A program made the position numbers and the translations under genes. Shown one piece after another: positions 25,091 to 34,168 of a DNA stretch of 64,000 bases; positions within the stretch are counted from its first letter, which is position 1, and the number at the start of each line of letters is the position of its first letter. The stretch covers positions 26,689 to 90,688 of the forward strand of contig DAIDDL010000010.1 of NCBI GenBank assembly GCA_027309085.1, written 5' to 3'. The notes beneath the pieces are model-generated. The model did no database searches. It was not told where the DNA came from and saw nothing but the letters and a program-made list of their open reading frames with translations. The stretch is from Sulfobacillus sp. (GTDB taxonomy: Bacteria; Bacillota; Sulfobacillia; Sulfobacillales; Sulfobacillaceae).

Positions 25091-25984
25091 TTGCGCATTG
25101 TGGTTAGCGGGGGTTCAGGGTTTATCGGGCACGCAATCGTGGCCCGGCTAATGGATATGGGAATGGACGTCGTGGTCGCCGATCTGGTGCCGTCCCGGCA
25201 TGCCCATGTCAATCAGGTGGTGGGTGATCTGCTTGACCGCACAACGGTGGAAAACAGTCTGACGCCAGGAACCGACGCCGTAATTCATTTGGCGGGATTC
25301 ACGTCGGTCCTCAAATCTATCCCGATCCCCTATCAAGTCTATGAAACCAATTTGAAAATGACAGCGGACCTTTTGGAACGGTCCCGGCAGATTGGGGTCA
25401 AGCATTTTGTGTTCGCCTCATCCAATGCCGTCGTCGGCAATGTCGGTTCGCAGTTCATTAATGAAGACATGGCACTCCACCCCCTCACACCCTATGGGGC
25501 GACCAAGGCGGCGGCCGAAATGCTCATATCCGCCTACACCGCGGCTTATGGCATTCAAGGCTGTGCTGTGCGCCTGACCAATGTCTACGGAACGGGCATG
25601 AACCACAAGGACAGCATGATCCCGCGTCTGATGCGCGCGGCATTGGGACAGGCTCCCGTACACATTTACGGGGACGGCGAACAGGTGCGCGACTACATTT
25701 ATCTGGGTGACGTGGTAGAGGCGTTTGTCACCGCCCTCACAGACGGCATCACCGGGCCTCTAACCACAGGGTTTGGCCGGTCGGTCAGCGTGAACAACCT
25801 GTGTGACCTAGCGTCCCAAGCCGTGGGCCGCCCGATTCCCCTGGATCACGTCCCCGCTGTTCCCGGAGAGATGCCCGCCGTGATTGTCGACATCGCCAAA
25901 CTCCGGAGCCTCGGCCTCCAACCTAAAGTCGACTTGCCAGAAGGTCTCAAAGCCGTATGGGAAGACTTTCAGGCTTTCCAGTGA
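25091..25984 (+). CDS. NAD-dependent epimerase/dehydratase
   Basis: This 297-residue extended short-chain dehydrogenase resembles UDP-glucose 4-epimerases and nucleotide-sugar dehydratases. The NAD-binding GGSGFIG is near residues 7-13, an active-site serine lies in FASSNAVVG, and the YxxxK pair is YGATK near residue 140. IYGDGEQVRDYIYLGDVVEA is the usual sugar-nucleotide-binding C-terminal block. The start is a TTG at 25091 after AAAGGAG. The substrate sugar cannot be read from sequence. The surface-glycan genes on the opposite strand begin about 150 bp beyond its 3' end, so it may supply them. Confidence 0.88.
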   Translation: MRIVVSGGSGFIGHAIVARLMDMGMDVVVADLVPSRHAHVNQVVGDLLDRTTVENSLTPGTDAVIHLAGFTSVLKSIPIPYQVYETNLKMTADLLERSRQIGVKHFVFASSNAVVGNVGSQFINEDMALHPLTPYGATKAAAEMLISAYTAAYGIQGCAVRLTNVYGTGMNHKDSMIPRLMRAALGQAPVHIYGDGEQVRDYIYLGDVVEAFVTALTDGITGPLTTGFGRSVSVNNLCDLASQAVGRPIPLDHVPAVPGEMPAVIVDIAKLRSLGLQPKVDLPEGLKAVWEDFQAFQ

Positions 25985-25997
25985 AACCTAGCTTGCC

Positions 25998-26037
25998 AAA
26001 AAAACCGCCTGCCCCTGGCCGTCAGGGACGGGCGGTT
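25998..26037. terminator. Bidirectional terminator between epimerase and YfhO-like gene
   Basis: An imperfect hairpin with outer arms AACCGCC and GGCGGTT separates the two convergent genes. Read on the minus strand it is followed by seven T residues, making it strong for the glycan operon; on the plus strand the T-tract is weak. Confidence 0.75.
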
Positions 26038-26148
26038 CTCTGTGCCTGTACGGCGCGTGTGATAAAACCCGCCATCCAAAAGAGTTGCGACCGCTGCGTC
26101 GAAGGGTATTTTTGGCTCAATCCCCATTCCCACCGTGGCGGGACTGCC

Positions 26149-28716
26149 TTAGGGCTGCCTCCGCTTCCATGCCCACAGCCCCGCAAAAGCCGCCAGCACT
26201 GCCGCCACACCCACAGCAGAGCCCTCAAGCCCGACCATCACACTGCCCGGCCGGTACCGGAACACGACTTGGTACCGGCCCCTGGGCACTGCAATTTCCT
26301 GAATCACGCCTGCCGCTGAAACCGGCACCGTCCAAGACCTTCTTGGCCCCGACAGCGTGGCGGTCCAACCTGGCTGGTAGGCCTCACTCCGCATGAGAAG
26401 GGTGGGGCGCGACGCGTCCACGAGGACCGTATCCTGACCTTGCAGAGTCGTCCGGGTCACGGTTGCGGACCCGGCAGATTTTCCTCCGGCCAGCCAGAAC
26501 CTACCCAGCCGGGCACTATTGTGAAAGACCCCGAATTCCCCTACGGTTCCCGAAAACTTCCACTGCGGAAATGCCATTTGCTGCTGGAGCGCACCCTGGA
26601 GCCGGTAGACCTTTCCGCTTCCGGCCACAATCACGGCAGCCCCAATCAGCCCCGGCGTTCTCCCGGTCGCCTGCACAGCGATTCCCGCCAAAGGAACCGG
26701 CGGCAAGGACAGCGTCACAGCCTTTCCCGACACGGACATTTTAGCTGTGTACCACTTTTCCTGACCCGATCCGACCACAATTCCCCCCACACGCCACCCG
26801 GACGCCCTGCCCGCTAATGGCGCCGCCAGGTACACGCGGACTGCCTGAACTTCCAGAGTGCGGCCGAAAAACCACGGATGCCGGGCGCTCCCCCATGCTT
26901 CCGTGTGGGAGGACTTGGGCTGCCATGAAGGCGGCACGCTCTGAATAAAGGAAGATGGCACCGTAAACAGTGTGCTCACATTGAGCTGGTTTACCGTGGG
27001 CCGGGACAGGACGGCGGGGGCAAAGGTTACTTGAAGGTGTGCTGACGTGGCCTGTTGGTAACGGCTGGAGACCAGCGAGCCGTATCCCTGAAAGCTTGGA
27101 AGACCTGTAAGAATGTTTAAATCCGGCTGTCCTAAGGAATCCACCTGGCCATATCCGTCCAGCGCGGGGTCATATAGGGCAAAGCGTGTGCCCGCCGGAA
27201 TTTGCCTTCGCGCCGTCCCCGCCAGATATCCGGTGCCCGTGGCCACGGAGTTCTTGGGGACGTTCAGCCAATACTGGCCCGCGTCATAAAGCCCCAGGTC
27301 CACCACCGTAAAGAGCACCACCGCCAGCATCCGGTAGCGCCCGGGCATCTTGGTCAAAACCGCGGCCAGCACGGTCACCCCTGCACCCAGCAGCACCGTG
27401 ATCACAAGGTAGGGCACCATGTAGGCGATAACCGCGTGGCTTGCCTCCCACAGAGCCAGTGCCAGTGTGACAAGAAAAATGGACCCAAAAATAGCCAGCG
27501 GCGCCTTCTCCTGCGTCTGGGAATGGGAAACAGCGCGCACATGATCCACCCAAAAGGCAAACACTGCGGCCAGAGCGAAGTCCAGCATAAACAGATTGCG
27601 GTTCTGAGCGCGAATCCCGTTAAACACGGGGATATGGTACAACAGGTGGCTCAGGGGAGTGTACTTGCCCAAGGCCAGCACAGCCCCGACCAGCCCCAGT
27701 GTGTAGAACATCCACAGGACTCGCTTAACAGGGCCCGGGGCCCACCGGGGAAACATGCGCACCGCCGCAAAAATGGGCAGAAGACCCACGTAACTGCTGA
27801 CTTCAGGCAGGTTGAAACGTCCGGAGTAATAGACCATCGCCAGAAAACGGTGGTACCCCCCCAGGATATAGGGAAACAGCAGCAGCACTCCATCCGACGG
27901 AGAGACAGACATGGAGCTAAAAAACTGAAAAGTGGCATGGGATCGCTGGGAAAGATGAATGAAGGCTTCGCCCGGAATCCACTGCGCCGCGCCAATCATC
28001 AGGCCAATGACAGCAGCCAGCCCATATCCGGCGAGAACTGCGGGTTTATTCGGAGCATCCGCCACGAAGAACAGCCCCAGCACGGCAGCAAATATAGCGC
28101 CGTAGGCCATGGGCTCAGGGCTGCCTATCAGAATCACCAGACCTGCAAAGACACCCAGGCCAAGCGTCCAGCCCAGCCGTCGGCGCCGGGTTCTGGAACG
28201 GGACACCTGATAGAGAGCAACCGCGACCCAGCTCAGCCAGCCCACCCCCTGCAACGTCTCCAGGTGGACCATCTGCGACGCCATGAATCCGGCGAAGGCA
28301 AATGTCACCGCTCCCAGCCAGCTCGCCCAGACTGAACGGCCTAAGGTCCGCAAAAACGTATAAAAACCCGTGCTGGCCACCGCATAGCTTGCTGCAATGG
28401 TCACGGTCCATGCCCATGGTCCGGACAGCAGGGCGAAAATCCATGTCAGGGGGTAGGCCGCGCCGGCATTGAATCCAGCCAGCAGCGGCGTGCCGCTCCA
28501 GATGTACGGGTCCCATAAAGGCAGGTGGCCTTCGCGGAGAATCTTCCCCACAAGAATGCGCAGCGGGTAGTTCTGTATCAGATTATCCCCATGCAGGGTG
28601 ACAAGGCCTGGCTCAAGAAGCACTGCGGCCAGAACAGGAATCCCGATCAGAGACGCCAGGGCCCAGCCGTCAAGACGGCGTGACAGCGTCCGGCGCTCCG
28701 GGGGATTCGGCATCAT
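26149..28716 (-). CDS. YfhO-family membrane protein (GT-C type)
   Basis: This 855-residue polytopic membrane protein resembles YfhO, which in Gram-positive bacteria acts with a GtrB-like glycosyltransferase to add sugars to teichoic or lipoteichoic acid outside the membrane. About 12 transmembrane segments fill the first 490 residues, then a large extracytoplasmic domain follows, closed by a last helix near 830-850. The first loop has HGDNLIQNYPLR and the acidic LWDPYIWSG expected of GT-C enzymes. The start ATG overlaps the stop of the glycosyltransferase gene upstream as ATGA. The polymer that is decorated is unknown. Confidence 0.8.
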   Translation of the reverse strand: MMPNPPERRTLSRRLDGWALASLIGIPVLAAVLLEPGLVTLHGDNLIQNYPLRILVGKILREGHLPLWDPYIWSGTPLLAGFNAGAAYPLTWIFALLSGPWAWTVTIAASYAVASTGFYTFLRTLGRSVWASWLGAVTFAFAGFMASQMVHLETLQGVGWLSWVAVALYQVSRSRTRRRRLGWTLGLGVFAGLVILIGSPEPMAYGAIFAAVLGLFFVADAPNKPAVLAGYGLAAVIGLMIGAAQWIPGEAFIHLSQRSHATFQFFSSMSVSPSDGVLLLFPYILGGYHRFLAMVYYSGRFNLPEVSSYVGLLPIFAAVRMFPRWAPGPVKRVLWMFYTLGLVGAVLALGKYTPLSHLLYHIPVFNGIRAQNRNLFMLDFALAAVFAFWVDHVRAVSHSQTQEKAPLAIFGSIFLVTLALALWEASHAVIAYMVPYLVITVLLGAGVTVLAAVLTKMPGRYRMLAVVLFTVVDLGLYDAGQYWLNVPKNSVATGTGYLAGTARRQIPAGTRFALYDPALDGYGQVDSLGQPDLNILTGLPSFQGYGSLVSSRYQQATSAHLQVTFAPAVLSRPTVNQLNVSTLFTVPSSFIQSVPPSWQPKSSHTEAWGSARHPWFFGRTLEVQAVRVYLAAPLAGRASGWRVGGIVVGSGQEKWYTAKMSVSGKAVTLSLPPVPLAGIAVQATGRTPGLIGAAVIVAGSGKVYRLQGALQQQMAFPQWKFSGTVGEFGVFHNSARLGRFWLAGGKSAGSATVTRTTLQGQDTVLVDASRPTLLMRSEAYQPGWTATLSGPRRSWTVPVSAAGVIQEIAVPRGRYQVVFRYRPGSVMVGLEGSAVGVAAVLAAFAGLWAWKRRQP

Positions 28717-29744
28717 ATGGCACGGAGCCAGCTTTTGAAGATCACCCGCGCATAATGGTAAGCGTAGGTCAGGTTATGCCCTTTTTTGGTCTGGCCCGAA
28801 CTGCGGGGATACATGGAAGCCGGACGCTCGATAACCCGGTAGTGTTTTCGCATGGACAAAATCAGAAGTTCCGCCGCATGATATTGGTCCTCGCTGAGCG
28901 CGAGATCTTTGAGCACGCGGGCTTTAATGGCCCGGAAGCCGTTGGACGAGTCGGTGATCTTCTGTTTAATCAGCAGTCCGATGAGCCAATTGAACCAATA
29001 CACGCCGAGAACTCTGATCATGTCATCAGTAACGTAATTTCCCATGCGCCGCGAACCCTGAACGTAGTCTGCCTCATCGTTCAACACTGGCTCCACCAGG
29101 TCTCGCATTTCTTCGGGGTCATACTGGCCGTCGGCATCCAATGTGACAATGTATTGCGCTCCGTGCTCAATGGCCAGGTGGTAGCCCACGCGGAGCGCGG
29201 CGCCTTGGCCGCGGTTGACACGGACATAGGAAGCAAAGTCCCCGTGGCTTTTGACGATCTTGTCGGTGCCGTCGGGACTGCCGTCCACCACTACCAAGAC
29301 TGACACGTCCGTGTCATGCACCCGGCGCGGAATGCTTTCGAGCACCTTCCCAATGTTTTCCGCCTCGTAGTAGGCGGGAATCACCACCGTGATGGGATTG
29401 AACTGCTGGGCCTTGTACTCTCGGTGAAAATCGTCAAAAGCCTGTTCATCCACCAGTTGGTTGATGATGTGCAGCGACTTCGCGGACTTGGCGTTGGCCG
29501 CCTGCAAAGCGCCAAACAGCGCCAGCACCGTCAGGACGAGAAGCAGAGCCAGCCCGTCAATAATGGTCAAATTATGATTTCGGAGCAGTCTCCCCACCGG
29601 AACCACCAAGGCCGGTTCAACCGCAATCAGTCCAAAAACAACAGCCAAACCCCAAGCAACTTTACTGCGCCAGTTCTCTAAAAATCCCATCAATCCCAAC
29701 GTCATCACCAGAAAGGCCGCAAAAACCACCCGGACAGCAACCAT
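28713..29744 (-). CDS. DUF2304-like membrane domain fused to family-2 glycosyltransferase
   Basis: This 343-residue protein joins about four N-terminal transmembrane helices (to about residue 85), resembling DUF2304, to a GT2 domain (about 115-320). The GT domain has VVIPAYYEAENIGKVLE, VVVDGSPDGTD, and the metal-binding TLDADGQYDPEE. DPMS-like enzymes of this kind charge polyprenyl phosphate with a sugar on the cytoplasmic side. DUF2304 and the GT2 domain are usually separate neighbouring genes, so the fusion is mildly unusual. It is coupled to the YfhO-like gene downstream, and the flippase-like gene ends 14 bp upstream. Confidence 0.85.
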   Translation of the reverse strand: MVAVRVVFAAFLVMTLGLMGFLENWRSKVAWGLAVVFGLIAVEPALVVPVGRLLRNHNLTIIDGLALLLVLTVLALFGALQAANAKSAKSLHIINQLVDEQAFDDFHREYKAQQFNPITVVIPAYYEAENIGKVLESIPRRVHDTDVSVLVVVDGSPDGTDKIVKSHGDFASYVRVNRGQGAALRVGYHLAIEHGAQYIVTLDADGQYDPEEMRDLVEPVLNDEADYVQGSRRMGNYVTDDMIRVLGVYWFNWLIGLLIKQKITDSSNGFRAIKARVLKDLALSEDQYHAAELLILSMRKHYRVIERPASMYPRSSGQTKKGHNLTYAYHYARVIFKSWLRAI

Positions 29745-29758
29745 AAAGACGAACCCTC

Positions 29759-30793
29759 CTATTTAACTTTAGCATTTCTGCGGACCATCCATGACACAGG
29801 CCGGAGCCGCGCAAGCATGTACACTCCGCCCAGTGCGGACACGTACAGGAGATTCAGCACATGGAAGGTCAGCGCCATGACAATGGCCCCCTTCAGCGGC
29901 AGTCCCACCAAAGTCAGCGCCAAAATCCACCAGGCCTCCGTGGTGCCGAACCCCGCGACCCCCTGCAAAGGAACGACCATGAAAAGTGAAAAGAACATCA
30001 TGGCTGCCCCTATGTGGAAAAACCCGACAGAATACCCAAGCCCATGCGCAATCACTTCGTAAAACAGCGTGCTGGACAGCTTCATGCCAATGGTCATCAG
30101 GGACAGAACGGCCATATCACGCCACGACAGCCGCTTGAGAACCGCCTGGGCCCGAAATCCCGCGGCAATCCCCCGGCGCGCCCAGTGCGGCACCTTGCGC
30201 CTCTCCAGCACGGCCATAATGCGGCCGCCGTCAATCAGCCGGATGGCCAGGATGATCAGAATCATCGCCGCCGCCCCCACCACAAGGGAGAGGCGCACGG
30301 TTGTCCACCCTTGATGGGGAATGATCCACAGGCTGAACACAAAGGCCAGCACAACCGACCACCCCACATCAAACAGGCGTCCCCCGACCGCCAGCCCTAA
30401 GCTAGCGCTGCTCGCAACCCCATAGGGCCTCAGGTACACGGGCAAGAGCAACTCGCCGATCCCGCCGGGGAAGACGCTGCAGGTCATTGAATACGCTGCT
30501 GTCGGGCCAAACCACTGGTAAGGCCGGGCCGAAAGGTCCTTCGCTGTGGAGTCAAGAGGTCCCGCCATAGATGCAAAGCGAATGGCGCGCAGCTCCACAA
30601 AAGCAATCTGGCAGCCAAGCGCCCACAACAGCACTGGCGCGGATAGCCGGCCCCAAGCATCCTCAATCGCATGAATGGGTATCTTGTGGAAGAAAAGCAC
30701 CACGGCAATCCCTGTCAGAACAAGAACGGCTATGGCTCCGGCCCACTTTTTAGAGTAGCGGCTCCACAATCCCAGCTGTCTGGCGGCTTGCAT
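29759..30793 (-). CDS. Flippase-like membrane protein (LPG synthase TM / UPF0104 family)
   Basis: This 344-residue integral membrane protein has about eight helices and matches the transmembrane domain of lysylphosphatidylglycerol synthase. The stand-alone family is common next to glycosyltransferases. Family hints are ELRAIRFASMAG, CSVFPGGIGELLLPVYLR, and the late PLQGVAGFGTTEAWWILAL. It lacks the MprF lysyl-transferase domain. The ATG at 30793 follows GGAAGGAGGG. As first gene of a three-gene operon with the GT2 and YfhO-like genes, it may move a polyprenyl-linked sugar across the membrane; that function is inferred. Confidence 0.82.
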   Translation of the reverse strand: MQAARQLGLWSRYSKKWAGAIAVLVLTGIAVVLFFHKIPIHAIEDAWGRLSAPVLLWALGCQIAFVELRAIRFASMAGPLDSTAKDLSARPYQWFGPTAAYSMTCSVFPGGIGELLLPVYLRPYGVASSASLGLAVGGRLFDVGWSVVLAFVFSLWIIPHQGWTTVRLSLVVGAAAMILIILAIRLIDGGRIMAVLERRKVPHWARRGIAAGFRAQAVLKRLSWRDMAVLSLMTIGMKLSSTLFYEVIAHGLGYSVGFFHIGAAMMFFSLFMVVPLQGVAGFGTTEAWWILALTLVGLPLKGAIVMALTFHVLNLLYVSALGGVYMLARLRPVSWMVRRNAKVK

Positions 30794-31661
30794 GCGTGTC
30801 CCTCCTTCCCGGCGTCTCAGTGATTTTTGGGGGCTAGCCTTCCCCAACCTGCGTTGCACGCAGATCAAACTATACCTATCATAGCTGATTCATATGAAAG
30901 CAAGCTGAAGCATAGCTGAACTTTCAATCAGCCGCAAGAGGACGCGGGGCCGCCCTGCGCTGGTTCTGGCCTGCCGGGAGCCGTCCGGCCGTAGGGTCGC
31001 CTCCGTCATCAGGTTCGAAACTGGCGGGAAAGCATCCGCTTCCCGCCCATAGTTTACCCATCAACTTTTGGCTCTGTAGAGACAGTACGCGCTGACAGCC
31101 TGCCAGAACCCTTTCCCTCTTTTCAATTCAGCGCCTGCACGGGAGCTTGAAAGCCCGCAAGGAGTGTCGCTCCCAACTTGTACAGCCTTCTCGCCTGCAG
31201 CCCGGTGTAAAGACGGGCAGCGCATCTCCCCCGCGCTGTCCGGAATAAGGGGATGCGCCCGGTCACCCACCAATTGTTGCCAGTGCGCGGCCAATTTAAC
31301 GAAGAGTTTTCTGCGAATCAATGCACATGGACACCAAGTCTCCCGCGTTTTCGATGAGTTTGCACGCCGTGTCTCAGATCCGCGCATAGGGGCAAAGAGC
31401 CGCTCAACCTGGGATCTGCCCAAGTGGCGAATTTTGCTGACCGCTCATGGTTTTTCGCCGCTGGGTAACGGCTAGGATTTTTTCCAACGGCTCAACAGCC
31501 TCCGGCGCTGCCCCTGACCCGTATGGAGCCCCCAGGCACCAGTGTGGTTTGGCGGACGCCTCGCATATGGCACAATCCGCCTGGCCCGTCTTTGATACAG
31601 TCAGGCAGCGGAGATTATCCTCCAATGGGGATATAATAGCAGGAGCGGTAGGGTTGTTCTT
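30794..31661. other. About 870 bp without a recognisable gene
   Basis: Short frames on both strands give Arg/Ser/Cys-rich, low-complexity translations without homology I recognise. A minus-strand frame covers about 120 codons (31061-31423), but nothing in it looks like a folded protein. A perfect GGCGGGAA/TTCCCGCC inverted repeat lies at 31023-31047 with no T-run. The region could be decayed coding sequence or hold an unrecognised RNA. I see no tRNA. Confidence 0.5.
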
Positions 31662-31688
31662 TTGACATTGACCCGCTGACGATATAAT
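31662..31688 (+). promoter_or_regulatory. Strong promoter for the 47-residue microprotein
   Basis: Perfect TTGACA and TATAAT hexamers lie upstream of a GAGGGAGGTG ribosome-binding site. The spacer is 15 bases, shorter than the ideal 17. Confidence 0.65.
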
Positions 31689-31709
31689 GTCCACGAGGGA
31701 GGTGTGCCT

Positions 31710-31853
31710 ATGTGGCCAGCAGTGCCCGAGGCTTTGAACAACCACGCGACGGTTCCTATTATTATCGTGGCTATTATTGTGACGACTGTCGTCTTTGGCC
31801 TATTCGGCAAATGGTTTCTGCGCATTACCGGGATGAACCAGGACGATCAGTAA
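31710..31853 (+). CDS. 47-residue single-span membrane microprotein
   Basis: This short gene encodes 47 residues: about 14 polar N-terminal residues, one hydrophobic helix (VPIIIVAIIVTTVVFGLF, about 16-33), a basic stretch GKWFLRI and an acidic tail ending in QDDQ. It has a textbook GAGGGAGGTG ribosome-binding site and consensus promoter hexamers. I know no family. The shape is that of small accessory subunits of transporters or respiratory complexes, or of small regulators of membrane proteins. It lies about 220 bp upstream of leuC with no terminator seen, so it may be co-transcribed with it. Small size limits certainty, but the expression signals are convincing. Confidence 0.72.
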   Translation: MWPAVPEALNNHATVPIIIVAIIVTTVVFGLFGKWFLRITGMNQDDQ

Positions 31854-32078
31854 ACTGCCGTCCTGGCATCTCCTTCCCTTGGCAGCACCGCGTGAACAGT
31901 GTATATTTTTCTGAACACCTCTGCATAAAGCAATCAGGTGTCTCCCCTGCGGTTGCCAGCCTTTTTTCTGGGCAGACCGTGCGCTAGCCCTCAAGTGCAC
32001 CGGGGGAAGCGGACCGAGGGATCAATGCCTCTTAAACAACGCAGGCCCGTGTCCATTACTTATAGAGAAGGTGATGCA

Positions 32079-33497
32079 ATGCCGCCATTGACGTTATTTG
32101 AAAAAATCTGGCAAGATCATGTTGTCATGCAAGAGACGGGACAGCCCGCACTGATTTACATCGATCTCCATCTCGTCCACGAAGTGACTTCCCCTCAGGC
32201 TTTCGAAGGTCTGCGCATGCATGGGCGCACCGTGAGACGCCCTGAGCGGACGTTCGCGGTCATGGACCACAACGTCCCGACGACCGACCGCACAGTCCCT
32301 GTCGCTGACCCCATAGCCCGCCGCCAGATGGATCTGTTGGAAGAAAACTGTGTCGCCGCTGGCATCCCTCTATTCAATTTGCATCACCCTGACCAAGGCA
32401 TTGTGCATATTATTGGACCGGAGCAGGGATTGACCCAGCCAGGGATGACCATTGTCTGCGGCGACAGCCATACCGCGACGCACGGAGCGTTTGGCGCCTT
32501 GGCTTTTGGCATAGGCACCAGTGAGGTGGAGCATGTGCTCGCCACCCAGTGCCTTGTCCAGTCACGTCCCAAAACCATGGCTGTGCACTTTTCCGGGCAG
32601 CGCCCTCAAGGGGTAACCCCCAAGGACATGATTCTGGCCTTGATTGGAAAAATCGGCACCTCTGGCGCTACCGGCTACGTTATCGAGTACACCGGGGATG
32701 CGGTCCACGAACTGAGCATGGAAGAGCGCATGACCCTGTGCAACATGTCCATCGAGGCGGGAGCTCGGGCCGGGATGGTCTCTCCTGACCAAATCACCGT
32801 CGATTATCTGAAAGGCCGCCCCCACGTCCCGCAAGGAGACCAGTTTGCCGAGACGTCCGCCCGCTGGCTCAGTTATGCGACGGATCCGGGCGCTTCCTAT
32901 GACCGCACCGTTACCATCGAGCTAGAGGATATGATTCCGATGGTCACTTGGGGCACGAGCCCCGGGATGGTCCTCCGAATCGACGAGGAAATTCCTCACC
33001 CGGACGCCTTCTCAGATCCGGCGGCTAGGGAATCCGCGCAGTATGCGCTGGAGTATATGGGCCTTGAACCTGGCACCGCGCTGACGGACATCCCCATTGA
33101 ACGGGTGTTCATCGGGTCATGCACCAACGGCCGTCTGGAAGATCTGCAGAGCGCGGCGAACATCGTGCGCGGTCAGCACGTCCACCCTGGTGTGCACGCG
33201 ATGGTCGTGCCAGGCTCGGGCCAGGTGAAGCGCGCAGCCGAGGCTCTAGGGCTGGACACGGTATTCAAAGAAGCAGGGTTTGAGTGGCGGGAGCCCGGAT
33301 GCAGCATGTGCCTCGGAATGAATCCCGATATTCTCGAGCCGGGTGAGCGCTGCGCCTCCACGTCCAACCGCAATTTCGAGGGGCGCCAAGGTAAAGGCGG
33401 GCGCACTCACTTAGTCAGTCCGGAAATGGCCGCGGCCGCCGCGCTGTACGGCCACTTTGTGGATGTACGCACCTTGTCAAAGGAGGTTTCCCGATGA
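32079..33497 (+). CDS. leuC: 3-isopropylmalate dehydratase large subunit
   Basis: LeuC with LeuD isomerises 2-isopropylmalate to 3-isopropylmalate in leucine synthesis. The protein has 472 residues and the aconitase fold. The [4Fe-4S] ligands are the cysteine in FIGSCTNGR and the pair in [10 protein letters not shown]; the DHNVPTTDR and [18 protein letters not shown] substrate and cluster blocks are also present. The ATG at 32079 follows GAGAAGGTG; an in-frame ATG at 32025 is a weaker alternative. The gene is coupled to leuD by an ATGA overlap. leuA and leuB are not in the window. Confidence 0.95.
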   Translation: MPPLTLFEKIWQDHVVMQETGQPALIYIDLHLVHEVTSPQAFEGLRMHGRTVRRPERTFAVMDHNVPTTDRTVPVADPIARRQMDLLEENCVAAGIPLFNLHHPDQGIVHIIGPEQGLTQPGMTIVCGDSHTATHGAFGALAFGIGTSEVEHVLATQCLVQSRPKTMAVHFSGQRPQGVTPKDMILALIGKIGTSGATGYVIEYTGDAVHELSMEERMTLCNMSIEAGARAGMVSPDQITVDYLKGRPHVPQGDQFAETSARWLSYATDPGASYDRTVTIELEDMIPMVTWGTSPGMVLRIDEEIPHPDAFSDPAARESAQYALEYMGLEPGTALTDIPIERVFIGSCTNGRLEDLQSAANIVRGQHVHPGVHAMVVPGSGQVKRAAEALGLDTVFKEAGFEWREPGCSMCLGMNPDILEPGERCASTSNRNFEGRQGKGGRTHLVSPEMAAAAALYGHFVDVRTLSKEVSR

Positions 33498-34081
33498 CCC
33501 CACTGCGCCAGCACCGCGGCCTAGCCGCTCCGCTGCACCGTTCCAACGTAGACACCGACCAGATCATTCCCAAACAGTTTCTCAAAAGGGTCGAGCGCAC
33601 AGGATTTGGAGAATTTCTCTTTTTCGACTGGCGCTACGATGAAAATGGACAGCCCAATCCGGATTTTGTGCTCAATCACCCACAGTATGTTGGGTCGAGC
33701 ATCCTTATCGCCGGGAGCAATTTTGGATGCGGCTCGTCTCGTGAACATGCCCCGTGGGCTTTGGCCGACTATGGCTTTCGCGTCATTATCGCCTCATCCT
33801 ATGCGGACATTTTCTACAACAACTGTTTCAAAAATGGCATGCTGCCGCTGATCCTACCTGAAAGCGATGTCGCCCGGCTGATGGCCCAAGCGGAGGGAAC
33901 CGAGCCCTTTATCCTGACAGTCGACGTGGAAAACCTGAACGTCGCCACGGACGACGGCTCCACATATCCCTTCACGCTCGACCCATATCTCCAGCAGACC
34001 CTGGTGGAGGGTCTCGATGACATTGCACGCACCCTCCAGCATGATGACCGCATCGCACTCTTTGAATCCCAGCATGCCTGA
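33494..34081 (+). CDS. leuD: 3-isopropylmalate dehydratase small subunit
   Basis: LeuD forms the swivelling domain of isopropylmalate isomerase. The protein has 195 residues. The family start is [19 protein letters not shown], and the substrate-binding [17 protein letters not shown] loop is near residues 74-90. The start overlaps the leuC stop (ATGA) and AAAGGAGG lies just before it. A strong bidirectional terminator follows. Confidence 0.95.
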   Translation: MTPLRQHRGLAAPLHRSNVDTDQIIPKQFLKRVERTGFGEFLFFDWRYDENGQPNPDFVLNHPQYVGSSILIAGSNFGCGSSREHAPWALADYGFRVIIASSYADIFYNNCFKNGMLPLILPESDVARLMAQAEGTEPFILTVDVENLNVATDDGSTYPFTLDPYLQQTLVEGLDDIARTLQHDDRIALFESQHA

Positions 34082-34100
34082 GACAAAGGGTGCCCAAAAG

Positions 34101-34140
34101 AAAAGGCCTCCAGCAAAAATGCTTGCTGGAGGCCTTTTTT
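34101..34140. terminator. Bidirectional terminator between leuD and EamA gene
   Basis: A near-perfect hairpin of AAAAGGCCTCCAGCA and TGCTGGAGGCCTTTT arms is followed by T residues on the plus strand and preceded by A residues that serve as the T-tract for the minus-strand transporter gene. Confidence 0.93.
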
Positions 34141-34168
34141 ATTCTCCCCGTCCTGTGCCGTGTCCCTG

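Noticed and set aside
27202..28335. A 377-codon plus-strand frame opposite the YfhO-like gene
   Set aside because: It is a shadow frame; the translation has high Gln/His/Arg and no domain, while the minus strand encodes a well-formed membrane protein.
31061..31423. A 120-codon minus-strand frame in the empty region
   Set aside because: Composition is Arg/Ser/Cys-rich, there is no ribosome-binding site, and no family is recognisable.
31854..32078. Possible leucine T-box or attenuator before leuC
   Set aside because: No T-box core, no leucine-rich leader peptide and no terminator/antiterminator pair are visible; only a weak bulged hairpin exists.
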